A DNA stretch of 64,000 nt from Microbacterium oxydans (GTDB lineage Bacteria > Actinomycetota > Actinomycetes > Actinomycetales > Microbacteriaceae). The stretch spans positions 248,001-312,000 of the forward strand of contig NZ_FMIR01000015.1 of the NCBI RefSeq assembly GCF_900095745.1. Reading direction: 5' to 3'. The position numbers were made by a program, and so were the translations under genes. Below, piece after piece: positions 1 through 8,079 of the stretch (its first letter is position 1; each line of letters starts with the position of its first letter). The notes beneath the pieces were generated by a model. The model was not told where the DNA came from. It saw only the letters and a list, made by a program, of their open reading frames with translations, and made no database searches.

Positions 1-1674
1 GTACTCGGAGTACTTCTTCGCGATCTCGGGATCGGTCGAGAAGGCCATCGCCTGGACGAGCTCCTCGGCCTCGGGGTTGTCGTACTGTCCGGCGTTCCAC
101 TTGGTGTCCTTCGCGAAGACGCGCTCACCGGTGGCGTACGGCGGGAAGTACCAGCTGCCCGCAGTACCGAAGAAGACGAGCTCCCACGTGCACGCGCTGC
201 CGGTCTTGCACTCCTGCGCCTGCGTGAGGACGGTGTCGAGCGGCTTGGAGTCGATCGTCATCTTGACGCCGATCTTGCCGAGCGACGACTGGATCTCCGC
301 CATCATGTTGTCGGTCTCCTGCGAGCCGTTCTGCGTGGTGACGACGATCTCCGCCTTGTCACCCGCGGCGATTCCCTCGCCGCACTGACCCTCGGCCGCG
401 CCGGCTTCGGCGCACTCGAGCGTGCCGTCGGATCCCTTGACCCAGCCGTTGTCGGTGAACAGCTTCTCGGCCTTCTTCAGGTCGAACGGGTACGGGTTGT
501 CCTTCTGCACGTCGGACAGTCCGCTGGAGTCCGCGGTCTGCGGGATGGGACCGTAGTCGGGAGTCGCGGCACCGTGCCAGACGACCTCGGAGATGGTCTC
601 CTGGTCGATGGCGTGCTGCAGTGCCTGACGCACGTAGAGCTGCTTGTAGAAGGAGCCCTTCTCGGGGTTGGCGAAGTTGTACGGCATGTACGTGATCGAC
701 CAGCCGGCCCACGGCTCGATGCTGTAGCCGAGGTCGGTGAACTGCTTCTCGTTTGTGAGCTGCGAGCTCGTGACGTAGCCGTAGTCGACATCACCGGAGC
801 GCACGACGTTCATCTCGGCGTCGGCCGACGTGAACGGCAGGAACTCGACGTTGTCGATGCTCGGCTTGTCCTCGCCGGTGTACTCCTTGTTGGCGGTGAG
901 TTCCACCAGACCCGAGTCCGACCAGCTCTTGACCGTGTACGGGCCGGCGACGGTCTTCCACAGGTCGTTGGTCGCGTAGGTCTTCATGTCCTCGGCCTCG
1001 GAGAAGAGGTAGTCGAGAACCGCGGTCGCACCGGCCTGGTCGCGGTCGTGGTCGCCGATCTCGCCGTCAGCGCTGGTCTTGTCCCAGACGTGCTGCGGCA
1101 TCGGGTAGATGAGGCTGAGCTGGTTGCCGAGGAGGAACTCCTCGTTGTAGACCTTGTCCATCGTCAGCGAGAACGTCTTGTCGTCGATGGTGGTGAACTC
1201 GGTGATGTTGTCGGGCATCAGGCCGGCGGAGTAGCCGCCGGTCTTCTCGCCGTTGAAGCGCACCAGGTTGTACCAGAACTCCACGTCGCGCGAGGTGACG
1301 GGCTCGCCGTCCGACCAGTCGAGGTCGTTCAGCGTGATCGTGATGGTCTTGCGGTCCTCGGAGAACTCGTAGGACTTGGCGGCGGAGGCCAGCTCGTCCC
1401 AGCCCATCTCGCCGTCGACGCCGTTGTACTCGAACAGGCGCGGCCACATCGTCGCCTTGATGGCGCTGTTGTGGGTGGCCATCTTGTCGGGCGACGAGAT
1501 CGGCAGGATCCAGTTGGGTCCGGTGCCGACCTGCAGGGCGAAGCTGACGGTGTCCTTCTCGCCCGAGCCGGTGTCGCCCGAGGCGCCACCCTGACAGGCG
1601 GTGAGGGCGAGCGTCGCGACGGCGAGCGCACCCAGGGGGGCGAGCAGCCGGCGGCGCAGCGACTGAGATCGCAT
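1..1674 (-). CDS. Peptide/oligosaccharide ABC transporter substrate-binding lipoprotein (family 5), 3' end outside window
   Basis: Solute-binding protein of the SBP_bac_5 (DppA/OppA) family; 558 codons are visible and the C-terminus runs off the left edge. It would capture a peptide or similar solute outside the membrane and pass it to a permease that is not in the window. The start ATG is at 1674 with a strong AAGGAGG about 7 bases upstream. A type II signal peptide ends at LALTAC, then a GS-rich linker. Family-typical stretches such as WSDGEPVTSRDVEFWYN and the ALQHAIDQ segment are present. It is divergent from nothing; the M81 peptidase and ROK regulator genes precede it on the same strand, and a box like theirs lies at 1769-1779. 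The true substrate is unknown. Confidence 0.9.
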   Translation of the reverse strand, partial: MRSQSLRRRLLAPLGALAVATLALTACQGGASGDTGSGEKDTVSFALQVGTGPNWILPISSPDKMATHNSAIKATMWPRLFEYNGVDGEMGWDELASAAKSYEFSEDRKTITITLNDLDWSDGEPVTSRDVEFWYNLVRFNGEKTGGYSAGLMPDNITEFTTIDDKTFSLTMDKVYNEEFLLGNQLSLIYPMPQHVWDKTSADGEIGDHDRDQAGATAVLDYLFSEAEDMKTYATNDLWKTVAGPYTVKSWSDSGLVELTANKEYTGEDKPSIDNVEFLPFTSADAEMNVVRSGDVDYGYVTSSQLTNEKQFTDLGYSIEPWAGWSITYMPYNFANPEKGSFYKQLYVRQALQHAIDQETISEVVWHGAATPDYGPIPQTADSSGLSDVQKDNPYPFDLKKAEKLFTDNGWVKGSDGTLECAEAGAAEGQCGEGIAAGDKAEIVVTTQNGSQETDNMMAEIQSSLGKIGVKMTIDSKPLDTVLTQAQECKTGSACTWELVFFGTAGSWYFPPYATGERVFAKDTKWNAGQYDNPEAEELVQAMAFSTDPEIAKKYSEY

Positions 1675-1768
1675 GTAAACCTCCTTGTTCAACGCCTCGC
1701 AACCAAGGCGTTCGTCCGATTTATGACGTACTTTGAATCATGCCCGAACTAAGTCCGGGGCAGAAGTC

Positions 1769-1790
1769 GGTCTTGTTACGTTTAAGTAAC
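1769..1790. promoter_or_regulatory. Palindrome and ROK-type box upstream of the binding-protein gene
   Basis: A near-perfect palindrome (GTTAC, six bases, GTAAC) spans 1775-1790, 100 bp upstream of the 1674 start. It overlaps GGTCTTGTTAC (1769-1779), which resembles CATCTTGTTCC before the peptidase gene and CATCTTGTTTC before the ROK gene. I infer an operator for the neighbouring ROK repressor. Confidence 0.4.
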
Positions 1791-1829
1791 TAACTTTCTT
1801 CGATTGCGGCGAAAAGCTGCGGAAGCGCG

Positions 1830-3317
1830 TCAGCCGACCATCTCGGCCGCGAGATCCGGAGCCTCATCGAACGCGTCGAACGGATGCATCGGACGCTGGA
1901 TGCGGTGGTGACCGAGCCGCTCGAGGTCCTGATCCACCCCGCCAGGGGTGAGGGCGAGCGTCCAGCCGCGCATGATCGCGTACAGCTCGGGCTCGAGGTA
2001 GCCGATCTTGGTGACGACGATCTGCGCCGCGACCGGGTCGAGTCCGATCGAGGTGAAGTCGGAGACATCGTGGTACGCCTTGCGGAACTCCGTGACGATC
2101 ACGTGCAGGCCACCGACGCGGATGACCGCGATGCCGCCCGCGTCCACATCGCCCTCGTGCAGGCTGTGCAGCACGCCCTCGACGAGGACCGGCCCGTTCG
2201 GGCCGCTGTCGACGCGCGCGCCGACCTCGACCGACACCCGCTCACCCACGGCGTGACCGCGGAGGACGTCGAGCGCCCCCTTGTCGAACACCGAGGCGCA
2301 CAGCGTGACCGGGGCGTCGTCGGAGGTGAGCTCGGGCTTCTGCAGCAGCTGCGCGAGGGTCCAGGTGACGTCCCCCGTGCCACCGGCGCCGGGGTTGTCG
2401 CCCGAGTCGCTGATGAAGTACGGGGTGTCGGTGGCGGCGAGGCCGGCCGCGACACCCTCGTCGAGGGTTCCGGGAGGGCCCACGAACTCGAAGTCGTCGC
2501 GCACATCCCAGAACGCGCGACCGAGCTCTTCCGCGGCGAGAGCGGTCGCCGCGTCGTCGGTGCCGGTCACGACCACGGTCGCGTGGCAGCGGGGCTCGTC
2601 GGCCCAGGCATAGCCGATCCAGATCGCGGCGTCGGTGATGCCGGGGCGCGCCTCGATCTCGGGGATGCGGGCGTACAGGCTCTTCGCCGGCTCCACGCGG
2701 GTGCTGGTCTTCTCACCGGGGAGCAGGATGGGCACGCGCACCCAGGCGCGGCGCGGGGTGACACCGCTCTCGAGCGCCTCGACGAGGTTGCGGATCGCGC
2801 GGTCGCGCGTCTCCCACGTGTCCTCGTGCGGGGCGAGGCGGTAGCAGGTGATGATGTCGACGTTCTCGATCAGGGTGCGCGAGACGTTGCCGTGCAGGTC
2901 CATCGATGCCGACACCACGACGTCGGCGCCGATCACCTCGCGGATGGCGGTGATCAGGTCGCCCTCGGCGTCGTCCATGCCCTCGACGCTCATCGCCCCG
3001 TGGATGTCGAAGAAGAGGCCGTCGAGCTTCTCGCCGTCGGCCACGAGCGCCCGCAGCCCGTCGCAGATGCGCGTCTTGATGCTGTCGTAGACCTCGCGCA
3101 GCACGGCACCGCCGGGGATCGATCGGGCGTAGTAGACCGGCAGCCACTCGGCGCGGCCGCGCATGTCGCCGTCGCGCAGGGAGTCGTAGCGGGTGATGAG
3201 CTCTTCGCCCTCCACGCGCAGGAAGTCGCGTTCGCCGGCGCGGTGCGGCGAGAAGGTGCTGGACTCGATGGCCATGCCGGCGATGGCGATGCGCGGGAGC
3301 GGGGACGTCTCGGTCAT
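1830..3317 (-). CDS. M81 family metallopeptidase (microcystinase C / MlrC-like)
   Basis: 495-residue protein of the MlrC family, zinc peptidases first known from microcystin breakdown but widespread next to peptide transporters, where the natural substrate is usually unknown. Family motifs are DIHGAM (104-109), MDLHGN (139-144) and PHEDTWET (163-170), which hold the conserved His, Asp and Glu residues. There is no signal peptide, so it should act in the cytoplasm, probably on a small peptide or amide brought in by the adjacent transporter. It lies between the ROK regulator and the binding-protein gene in the same direction; CATCTTGTTCC (3354-3364) sits just upstream. The assignment to family is firm, the substrate is not. 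Confidence 0.88.
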   Translation of the reverse strand: MTETSPLPRIAIAGMAIESSTFSPHRAGERDFLRVEGEELITRYDSLRDGDMRGRAEWLPVYYARSIPGGAVLREVYDSIKTRICDGLRALVADGEKLDGLFFDIHGAMSVEGMDDAEGDLITAIREVIGADVVVSASMDLHGNVSRTLIENVDIITCYRLAPHEDTWETRDRAIRNLVEALESGVTPRRAWVRVPILLPGEKTSTRVEPAKSLYARIPEIEARPGITDAAIWIGYAWADEPRCHATVVVTGTDDAATALAAEELGRAFWDVRDDFEFVGPPGTLDEGVAAGLAATDTPYFISDSGDNPGAGGTGDVTWTLAQLLQKPELTSDDAPVTLCASVFDKGALDVLRGHAVGERVSVEVGARVDSGPNGPVLVEGVLHSLHEGDVDAGGIAVIRVGGLHVIVTEFRKAYHDVSDFTSIGLDPVAAQIVVTKIGYLEPELYAIMRGWTLALTPGGVDQDLERLGHHRIQRPMHPFDAFDEAPDLAAEMVG

Positions 3318-3353
3318 ACTCCGAGTCTAGATCGGACCTCGAACCAAAACTTG

Positions 3354-3364
3354 CATCTTGTTCC
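3354..3364. promoter_or_regulatory. ROK-type box before the M81 peptidase gene
   Basis: CATCTTGTTCC lies 37 bp upstream of the peptidase start and matches CATCTTGTTTC at 4589-4599 in ten of eleven positions. The repeated occurrence in front of consecutive genes suggests a binding site of the ROK regulator; no direct evidence. Confidence 0.4.
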
Positions 3365-3396
3365 GCATGGTCCCGAACTTGAGCCGATAATCGAAC

Positions 3397-4575
3397 CTAC
3401 TGCGCGGCGGTCGTGCGAAGTTCCTCGTCGATCCTGGCCGGGTCGAGCATCCGCTCCAGCAGCTCCCAGGCCACACCGCGCGCACCGGCGAGCGCGCCGG
3501 CTCGGCTCACGCCGATCTCGAGAGCATCCGTCGACATGGGCAGGCAGAGCGTGAACAGGGCCTGTCGCACGCCCGCGACGAACGCATCGGCCGTGGCCAG
3601 TCGCCCGCCGAGCGCGAGCGCCTGCGGGTTGAAGAAGTTGATGATCGTGGCGAGCACCTCACCCGTGCGCGCGCCGGCCTCGCGCAGCGCGGAGGTGGCT
3701 TTGGGGTGGGCATCCTGCGCGAGTGCGAGCACGTCGTCGAGGGTCTCCACCGCGACACCTGATTCGCGCAGCGCATCCACGATCGCCGCACCGCTGGCGA
3801 CCACGTCGAGGCAGCCGACCCGGCCGCACGAGCAGATGATGGGTGGGGCGTTGTGCAGGGCGACGTGGCTGATGTCGCCGGCGACCCCTCGGTACCCGCG
3901 GTAGACGGCCCCGTCGAGGATGATGCCGCAGCCGATGCCGCTGCCCGCCTTCACGAAGACCAGCTGCTCCTGCTCGCCGCCGCGCTCGATGAACTCACCG
4001 ACGGCCATGGCGTTCGCGTCGTTGTCGATGAGGAACGGGAGCCCGGTGACCGAGCCGAGCACCTCACCCACGTCGACGCCGTTCCAGCCGGGCATGCGCA
4101 TGGGCGCCAGCAGGCGCGAGGTGCGCGAATCCACCGGGCCGGGCAGGCTCATCGCGATACCCTCGACCGTGAGGCCGCCGTTGTCCTTCGCGAGTTTCTG
4201 CGCGCACTCCCACACCTGATTCACGACGCTCTCGACCCCGTCGAGGAGCGACACCTGCGCGACGGTCGAGGCGACGACCTCGGCACGACGGTCGAACAGC
4301 GCCACCGTGGCGTGCTTCTCGCCGAGCTCGACTCCGGCGACCACACTGCCGCCGGCCTTGACGGTCAGCACGCGGGGGCGACGGCCTCCGCGAGACTCGC
4401 CCTCGCCGTTCTCCTCGATGTAGCCGTGGGCGATCAGCTCTTCGACGCGGAGCGCGACGGTCGAGGGGGAGAGTCCGGTCAGGCGGGCGAGGTCGGCGCG
4501 GGACTGGGCCGCCCCGGTGCGCACCAGACGGAAGATCTCACCCTCGGAATGTACGGTCTGGGTAGCCGGCGCCAC
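3397..4575 (-). CDS. ROK family transcriptional regulator
   Basis: 392-residue repressor of the NagC/XylR type. A winged helix-turn-helix occupies about residues 20-60 (SRADLARLTGLSPSTVALRV), followed by a ROK sugar-kinase-like domain with the DNDAN motif (184-188) and the zinc-binding CSCGRVGC cluster (248-255). Such proteins sense a sugar or sugar derivative and control adjacent transport and catabolic genes. Here it precedes the M81 peptidase and a family 5 binding protein, so it likely controls these and itself. An inverted repeat TTGTTT-N8-AAACAA (4593-4612) begins 18 bp upstream of its start, consistent with autoregulation. Confidence 0.9.
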   Translation of the reverse strand: MAPATQTVHSEGEIFRLVRTGAAQSRADLARLTGLSPSTVALRVEELIAHGYIEENGEGESRGGRRPRVLTVKAGGSVVAGVELGEKHATVALFDRRAEVVASTVAQVSLLDGVESVVNQVWECAQKLAKDNGGLTVEGIAMSLPGPVDSRTSRLLAPMRMPGWNGVDVGEVLGSVTGLPFLIDNDANAMAVGEFIERGGEQEQLVFVKAGSGIGCGIILDGAVYRGYRGVAGDISHVALHNAPPIICSCGRVGCLDVVASGAAIVDALRESGVAVETLDDVLALAQDAHPKATSALREAGARTGEVLATIINFFNPQALALGGRLATADAFVAGVRQALFTLCLPMSTDALEIGVSRAGALAGARGVAWELLERMLDPARIDEELRTTAAQ

Positions 4576-4588
4576 GGTGTCCTCGAAT

Positions 4589-4612
4589 CATCTTGTTTCG
4601 GTAGTCAAACAA
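4589..4612. promoter_or_regulatory. Putative ROK operator (autoregulation)
   Basis: Inverted repeat with arms TTGTTT (4593-4598) and AAACAA (4607-4612) separated by eight bases. The left side contains CATCTTGTTTC, shared with the box before the M81 gene. Position directly upstream of the ROK start makes autoregulation plausible. Confidence 0.45.
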
Positions 4613-4677
4613 AGATAGCCCCAGGACTGGAGGAATGTCACCCCCTGCGCGTCATGCTTCGACTCCTGGTTCGCACC

Positions 4678-4788
4678 CCGCCCCCGCCGAGTGCACGGGA
4701 TGCTGCCCAGCGCACGGAATCTTGACGCGAACGCGCCGTGCACTCGGCAGCACGCCGTGCACTCGACTCGGCGAAGGGCGGGGGCGGT
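4678..4788. repeat. Nested inverted-repeat element between regulator and hypothetical gene
   Basis: The arm GCCGAGTGCACGG (4686-4698) is perfectly matched in reverse by CCGTGCACTCGGC (4736-4748), and again in part by a second copy GCCGTGCACTCG (4754-4765). An outer arm CCGCCCCCGCC (4678-4688) pairs with GGCGGGGGCGG near 4778-4788. Several alternative cruciforms are possible. The segment 4693-4707 read in reverse is identical over 15 bases to 15583-15597, so this looks like a REP-like dispersed element rather than a simple terminator. Confidence 0.6.
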
Positions 4789-4816
4789 GCGGACCCCCAG
4801 GGCGCAGACTGGACGC

Positions 4817-5260
4817 ATGACCGATTCCGACCCGTACCTGCTCGGCCCCGGACTCCTTCCGACGCCGTTCACCGCCGCCGAGATCCGCGAGGCCACCGGA
4901 TCGGGGAAGCTGATCCGACTGCTCCTGGAGGGGCCCGACGGCCCGATGGGCGAACACGTCAACCGCTTCCGCGACACCGATGACGAGGGCGCGACCCTCG
5001 ACCGGTGGGCCGCCGCCGACCCGAAGGCCGTCGTCTCGAACCGCGTGACCTGGGCCGAGCTGCAGGGGCATGCCGCATTCGACGCAGGGACGACGAGCGT
5101 GTCGACCGTCGCGCTGTCGACACCCCTCGGGCAGCTCACCTGCCGCCGGTACGACACCGACGACGGCGTCTTCTGGTTCTCGATCGATCACCCCGGGATG
5201 CCCGTGCAGTACGAGTCCGACGGCATGCGCACGACGGTGCTAAGTATCGAGTCGGACTGA
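4817..5260 (+). CDS. Hypothetical protein, 147 residues
   Basis: A soluble, acidic protein of 147 residues that I do not recognise. It begins MTDSDPYLLG and contains an EIREATGSGKLIRLL segment near the start and a C-terminal beta-rich part (LTCRRYDTDDGVFWFSIDHP). There is no signal peptide, membrane segment or cysteine pair. The reading frame has the strong third-position GC bias of its neighbours, which supports it as a real gene. It stands alone between two inverted-repeat regions (4678-4788 and 5277-5353) and points toward the convergent beta-propeller lipoprotein gene. Function unknown. Confidence 0.75.
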   Translation: MTDSDPYLLGPGLLPTPFTAAEIREATGSGKLIRLLLEGPDGPMGEHVNRFRDTDDEGATLDRWAAADPKAVVSNRVTWAELQGHAAFDAGTTSVSTVALSTPLGQLTCRRYDTDDGVFWFSIDHPGMPVQYESDGMRTTVLSIESD

Positions 5261-5276
5261 GCCCGGGGCGCACGCA

Positions 5277-5353
5277 CGATTCGCCGAGGTGCGGACGAAT
5301 CGCGGAGCTTCCCGTGGGGATTGTTCCGCTCATCGCCGGCACCTCGGCTAATC
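5277..5353. terminator. Overlapping hairpins between convergent genes
   Basis: Two competing inverted repeats: CGATTCG (5277-5283) with CGAATCG (5296-5302), and a longer pair of 15-base arms at 5278-5292 and 5339-5353 with one mismatch. The position between convergent ends suggests a bidirectional terminator, though there is no T-run. Confidence 0.4.
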
Positions 5354-5376
5354 GTCACGCCGAACCGGCGCCGAGG

Positions 5377-6585
5377 TCAGTGCCCGGCGGCGCCGACCAC
5401 CACGAACTCGTTCGGCACGACGTCGAGGGTCGCCTCGGCCGACACCTCGCCGGTGTGCAGGTCGACCGCGAGGATGCGGTCCTTCGACGGCTCGGTCACG
5501 TAGGCGATGTCGCCCACCACGTGCAGGCCCGGGTGCGGCTGCTGCCACTCGGTCGGGCTCTCCCACGGATCGATCACATCCCAGGTGTCGACGAGCTCAC
5601 CTGACTCGTCGAGCAGCGACAGGCTGCCGTCGGCCCCGAGCACCACGACGTTGTCGTGTCCGTCGCGCCCGACTCCGCGCCAGGTGTACTCCACACCCTC
5701 CGGGAGGTCGACGATCGACATCGTCTGCGCCGCGGTGTCGATGCGCGCGAGCTGCGACAGCAGGTACCCCTCCTGGTCAGGGTCGGTCTTGTAGTCGCCG
5801 AACGCGATCGCGCTGGTCTCGCTCACGTACGCGTTGCCGGTGCGACCGAACTCGTCGGGGGCATCGATCTTGGTGAACGCGCCGCCGTCGAAGAGCAGCA
5901 CGCCGTCTTCGCAGCCGAACATCACGACCTCGCCCTTGAGAGCACCCTCACCGTGCACGCTCGGGCACTGCTCGTTGCGGGTGAGCTCGGTGCCGTCGGC
6001 CGCGAGGTGACGGACTCCGCTGCGGGCATCGGCCGTGCCGATGGTCGAGAGGATGCTGCCGTCGGCGAGCTCGAGCGCCACACCGTGGTGGGCGGCCTCC
6101 GAGGTGATCGTGTCCACCTCGGGAAGGGTGCCGGTGCCGACGGCATCCGTGTCGAAGATCCGCACCTCGCCGGTGCCGTCGTCGAACAGGGCCGTGCGTC
6201 CGGCGTGCGGGACTGCGTGGCCCGCGGCTTCGGCGTCGAACACCTCGCCGGTGAACTCGACGGTGCCGGATGCCAGGCCGGAGTCGAGCACGTGGAACCC
6301 GTCTTCCGCGGTGACGAAGACGTGCCCGTCGTGGTCGCCGGCGCCGTTGACGCGCAGGAAGCCGCCGAGCTCGACCTGCCCGATGGTGTCGAGGGTCTCG
6401 CCGTCGAGCACGAGCACACCGCCGTCGTAGGTCACGGCGATGCGGGTGTCGCCTTCGTGGTGGTCTTCCGGTGCGGCGCCTGCGGTGTTCTCGGCGGCGG
6501 GCCCGGGGCTCGCACATCCGGCGAGCGCCACGGCGGCGATCACGCCGAGGGCGCCGATCGCGAGGCGGCTGCGGGGTCGGGACAT
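5377..6585 (-). CDS. Zinc metallochaperone AztD-like beta-propeller lipoprotein
   Basis: 402-residue exported lipoprotein (lipobox LAGC, 21-24) made of repeated blades with VLVLDGETL, GFHVLDSG and VRIFD type strands, as expected for a beta-propeller. It resembles AztD, a secreted zinc chaperone that loads the zinc-binding protein of the AztABC importer. Histidine-rich stretches fit metal binding: DHHEGD (41-46), GDHDGH and HHG. It lies 66 bp downstream of a second lipoprotein of the same build, and the pair is preceded by a Zur box (7880-7894), so both are probably expressed under zinc limitation. The aztABC genes themselves are not in the window. AztD assignment is by family resemblance. Confidence 0.75.
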   Translation of the reverse strand: MSRPRSRLAIGALGVIAAVALAGCASPGPAAENTAGAAPEDHHEGDTRIAVTYDGGVLVLDGETLDTIGQVELGGFLRVNGAGDHDGHVFVTAEDGFHVLDSGLASGTVEFTGEVFDAEAAGHAVPHAGRTALFDDGTGEVRIFDTDAVGTGTLPEVDTITSEAAHHGVALELADGSILSTIGTADARSGVRHLAADGTELTRNEQCPSVHGEGALKGEVVMFGCEDGVLLFDGGAFTKIDAPDEFGRTGNAYVSETSAIAFGDYKTDPDQEGYLLSQLARIDTAAQTMSIVDLPEGVEYTWRGVGRDGHDNVVVLGADGSLSLLDESGELVDTWDVIDPWESPTEWQQPHPGLHVVGDIAYVTEPSKDRILAVDLHTGEVSAEATLDVVPNEFVVVGAAGH

Positions 6586-6651
6586 GGATCGTCTCTCTTT
6601 CTTCTGGGTGGGTGCGCGGGATGCGCGGCGACGACCGGAGTCGTCGAGGGC

Positions 6652-7863
6652 TCAGCCGACCTGCTGCACGGACCAGGGGTCGAGGTCGGCGAAGGTTCGG
6701 GTGACCGTGCCGTCGCCGTGGTCGATCTCGTGCACGACACCAGTCGCCGGGTCGCTCACGTAGGCGTGCTGGGCATCGACGAGCAGCTGCACGCGGTCGC
6801 GCAGGGCGGGGTCGATGACGGAGGCCGCCAGCAGCGGTTCCGTGCGGGCCAACACAGTGCCGTCCGGGGCGAGCACGCGGACGCGTCCGTCGGCATCGAT
6901 CGCGACCGTGCGACTGTCGTCGTCACCGAGGGCAGCAGCCTGCAACAGCGGCACGTCGGAGGGGAGCAGCATCCACTGCCGCTGCCGCACGTCGAGCAGC
7001 CAGGCACCCTGCTCGCCCGCGACTCCGGCGAGGTCGGGGCGGTCGGCGCGGCCGGAGAGACTGCCCGCCGGGAGGGCGTTCGCGGGGTACGGGATGGTCT
7101 CGCCGGCGACGGTGCCGCCGACCTCGCGGCTGAAGAGCACGGCCCCCTCGGCGCACGAGAAGACGGCGCCGACGCGGGTGAGGTCGACATCGCGGGGATC
7201 GGCGCACGCGACTGCTGCATCCGGGACGCGGTCGCCGGCCGGGTCGAGCAGCTCGATCGTCGCCCCCGCGGTCGGTACGAGCAGGTGTCCGGCGAGTGGG
7301 GCGACGGCGCCGGCGGCATCGACGGTCACACGCGGGGCGGCATCGAGCCCCTGGGCGAGAGCGTCGTGGGCGAGCAGGACCAGTTCCCCGCCCGCGAAGG
7401 CGACGGTCGCCCGCTGTTCACCGGCGACGACCGTGACGTCTCCGTCGTCCTCGAGGATTCCGAGCGTCTGCGGGGCACCCCGGAAGGAGTGCGTGTGATC
7501 GCCATGCGGCACGGTCCAGCGCGCGGAGTCGAACACCTCGACCGCGGTGCCGCCCTCCGTGTCGTGCGCGCGGTAGACGAGACGGCCGTCGCCGAAGAGA
7601 CCGGTGATGCCGCTGCGGCCTGGCGCGAGTGTCGTGCGCTCTTCGGTGTCGAGGTCGAGAAGCGTGAGCTCGCCGCGCCGGTCGGCGATAACGAGGGCGC
7701 GGGCGGGAGAGGCGACCTCGGCCGCGCCACCCGCGTCGATGCCGTGCGCGTCGAGAGCGGATGCGTCGGGCGTGGGCGGGGCGGTCGGGGCACAGGCGGT
7801 GAACGCGAGCAACAGCGTGAGCGCGGCGGCGACGGATGCGGTTCGGCGGAGAGGAGGGTTCAT
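6652..7863 (-). CDS. Secreted beta-propeller lipoprotein, zinc-limitation associated (AztD paralogue)
   Basis: 403-residue lipoprotein (lipobox FTAC, 21-24) with repeated LTLLDLDT, VEVFDSA and VRVLAPDGT strands of a beta-propeller. A HGDHTH motif (120-125) is a likely zinc site. It is the first gene of a two-gene unit with the AztD-like protein downstream, to which it is similar in layout. The ATG at 7863 is only 16 bases from the Zur box, so the message would be nearly leaderless or the box covers the promoter core. It probably works in zinc capture or transfer outside the membrane; the exact partner is unknown. Confidence 0.7.
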   Translation of the reverse strand: MNPPLRRTASVAAALTLLLAFTACAPTAPPTPDASALDAHGIDAGGAAEVASPARALVIADRRGELTLLDLDTEERTTLAPGRSGITGLFGDGRLVYRAHDTEGGTAVEVFDSARWTVPHGDHTHSFRGAPQTLGILEDDGDVTVVAGEQRATVAFAGGELVLLAHDALAQGLDAAPRVTVDAAGAVAPLAGHLLVPTAGATIELLDPAGDRVPDAAVACADPRDVDLTRVGAVFSCAEGAVLFSREVGGTVAGETIPYPANALPAGSLSGRADRPDLAGVAGEQGAWLLDVRQRQWMLLPSDVPLLQAAALGDDDSRTVAIDADGRVRVLAPDGTVLARTEPLLAASVIDPALRDRVQLLVDAQHAYVSDPATGVVHEIDHGDGTVTRTFADLDPWSVQQVG

Positions 7864-7879
7864 GACGTTCTCACCCTAT

Positions 7880-7894
7880 TGAGAACGATTCTCG
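7880..7894. promoter_or_regulatory. Zur box
   Basis: TGAGAACGATTCTCG is an almost perfect palindrome (TGAGAA-CGA-TTCTCG) that matches the actinobacterial Zur consensus TGAAAATNATTTTCA in spacing and core bases. It lies 17 bp upstream of the beta-propeller lipoprotein start. It predicts repression with zinc and expression without it. Confidence 0.75.
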
Positions 7895-8079
7895 TTATCA
7901 AGTCGGCGGGGCGTTGCAGCCTCGGCCTCCTCGCCCGAGGCGCACGGAATGGAGGAGAAAACACGGGACGAAGGAGCGGTGAGGCGGAAGCGTCCTTCGA
8001 AGCACGCGATCTCCTTCATTTCGCGTCATGCCCACGGACAGTCAGCCCGAACGTCAGCGCCCCGGCGTAGGGTCGCAGC

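Noticed and set aside
574..1752. Long open frame antisense to the binding-protein gene
   Set aside because: Arg/Val/Gly/Asp-rich mirror of a real gene in GC-rich DNA; no start signal or recognisable domain.
5656..8070. 804-codon open frame antisense to both beta-propeller lipoproteins
   Set aside because: Spans two real genes and the Zur box; composition typical of an antisense shadow.
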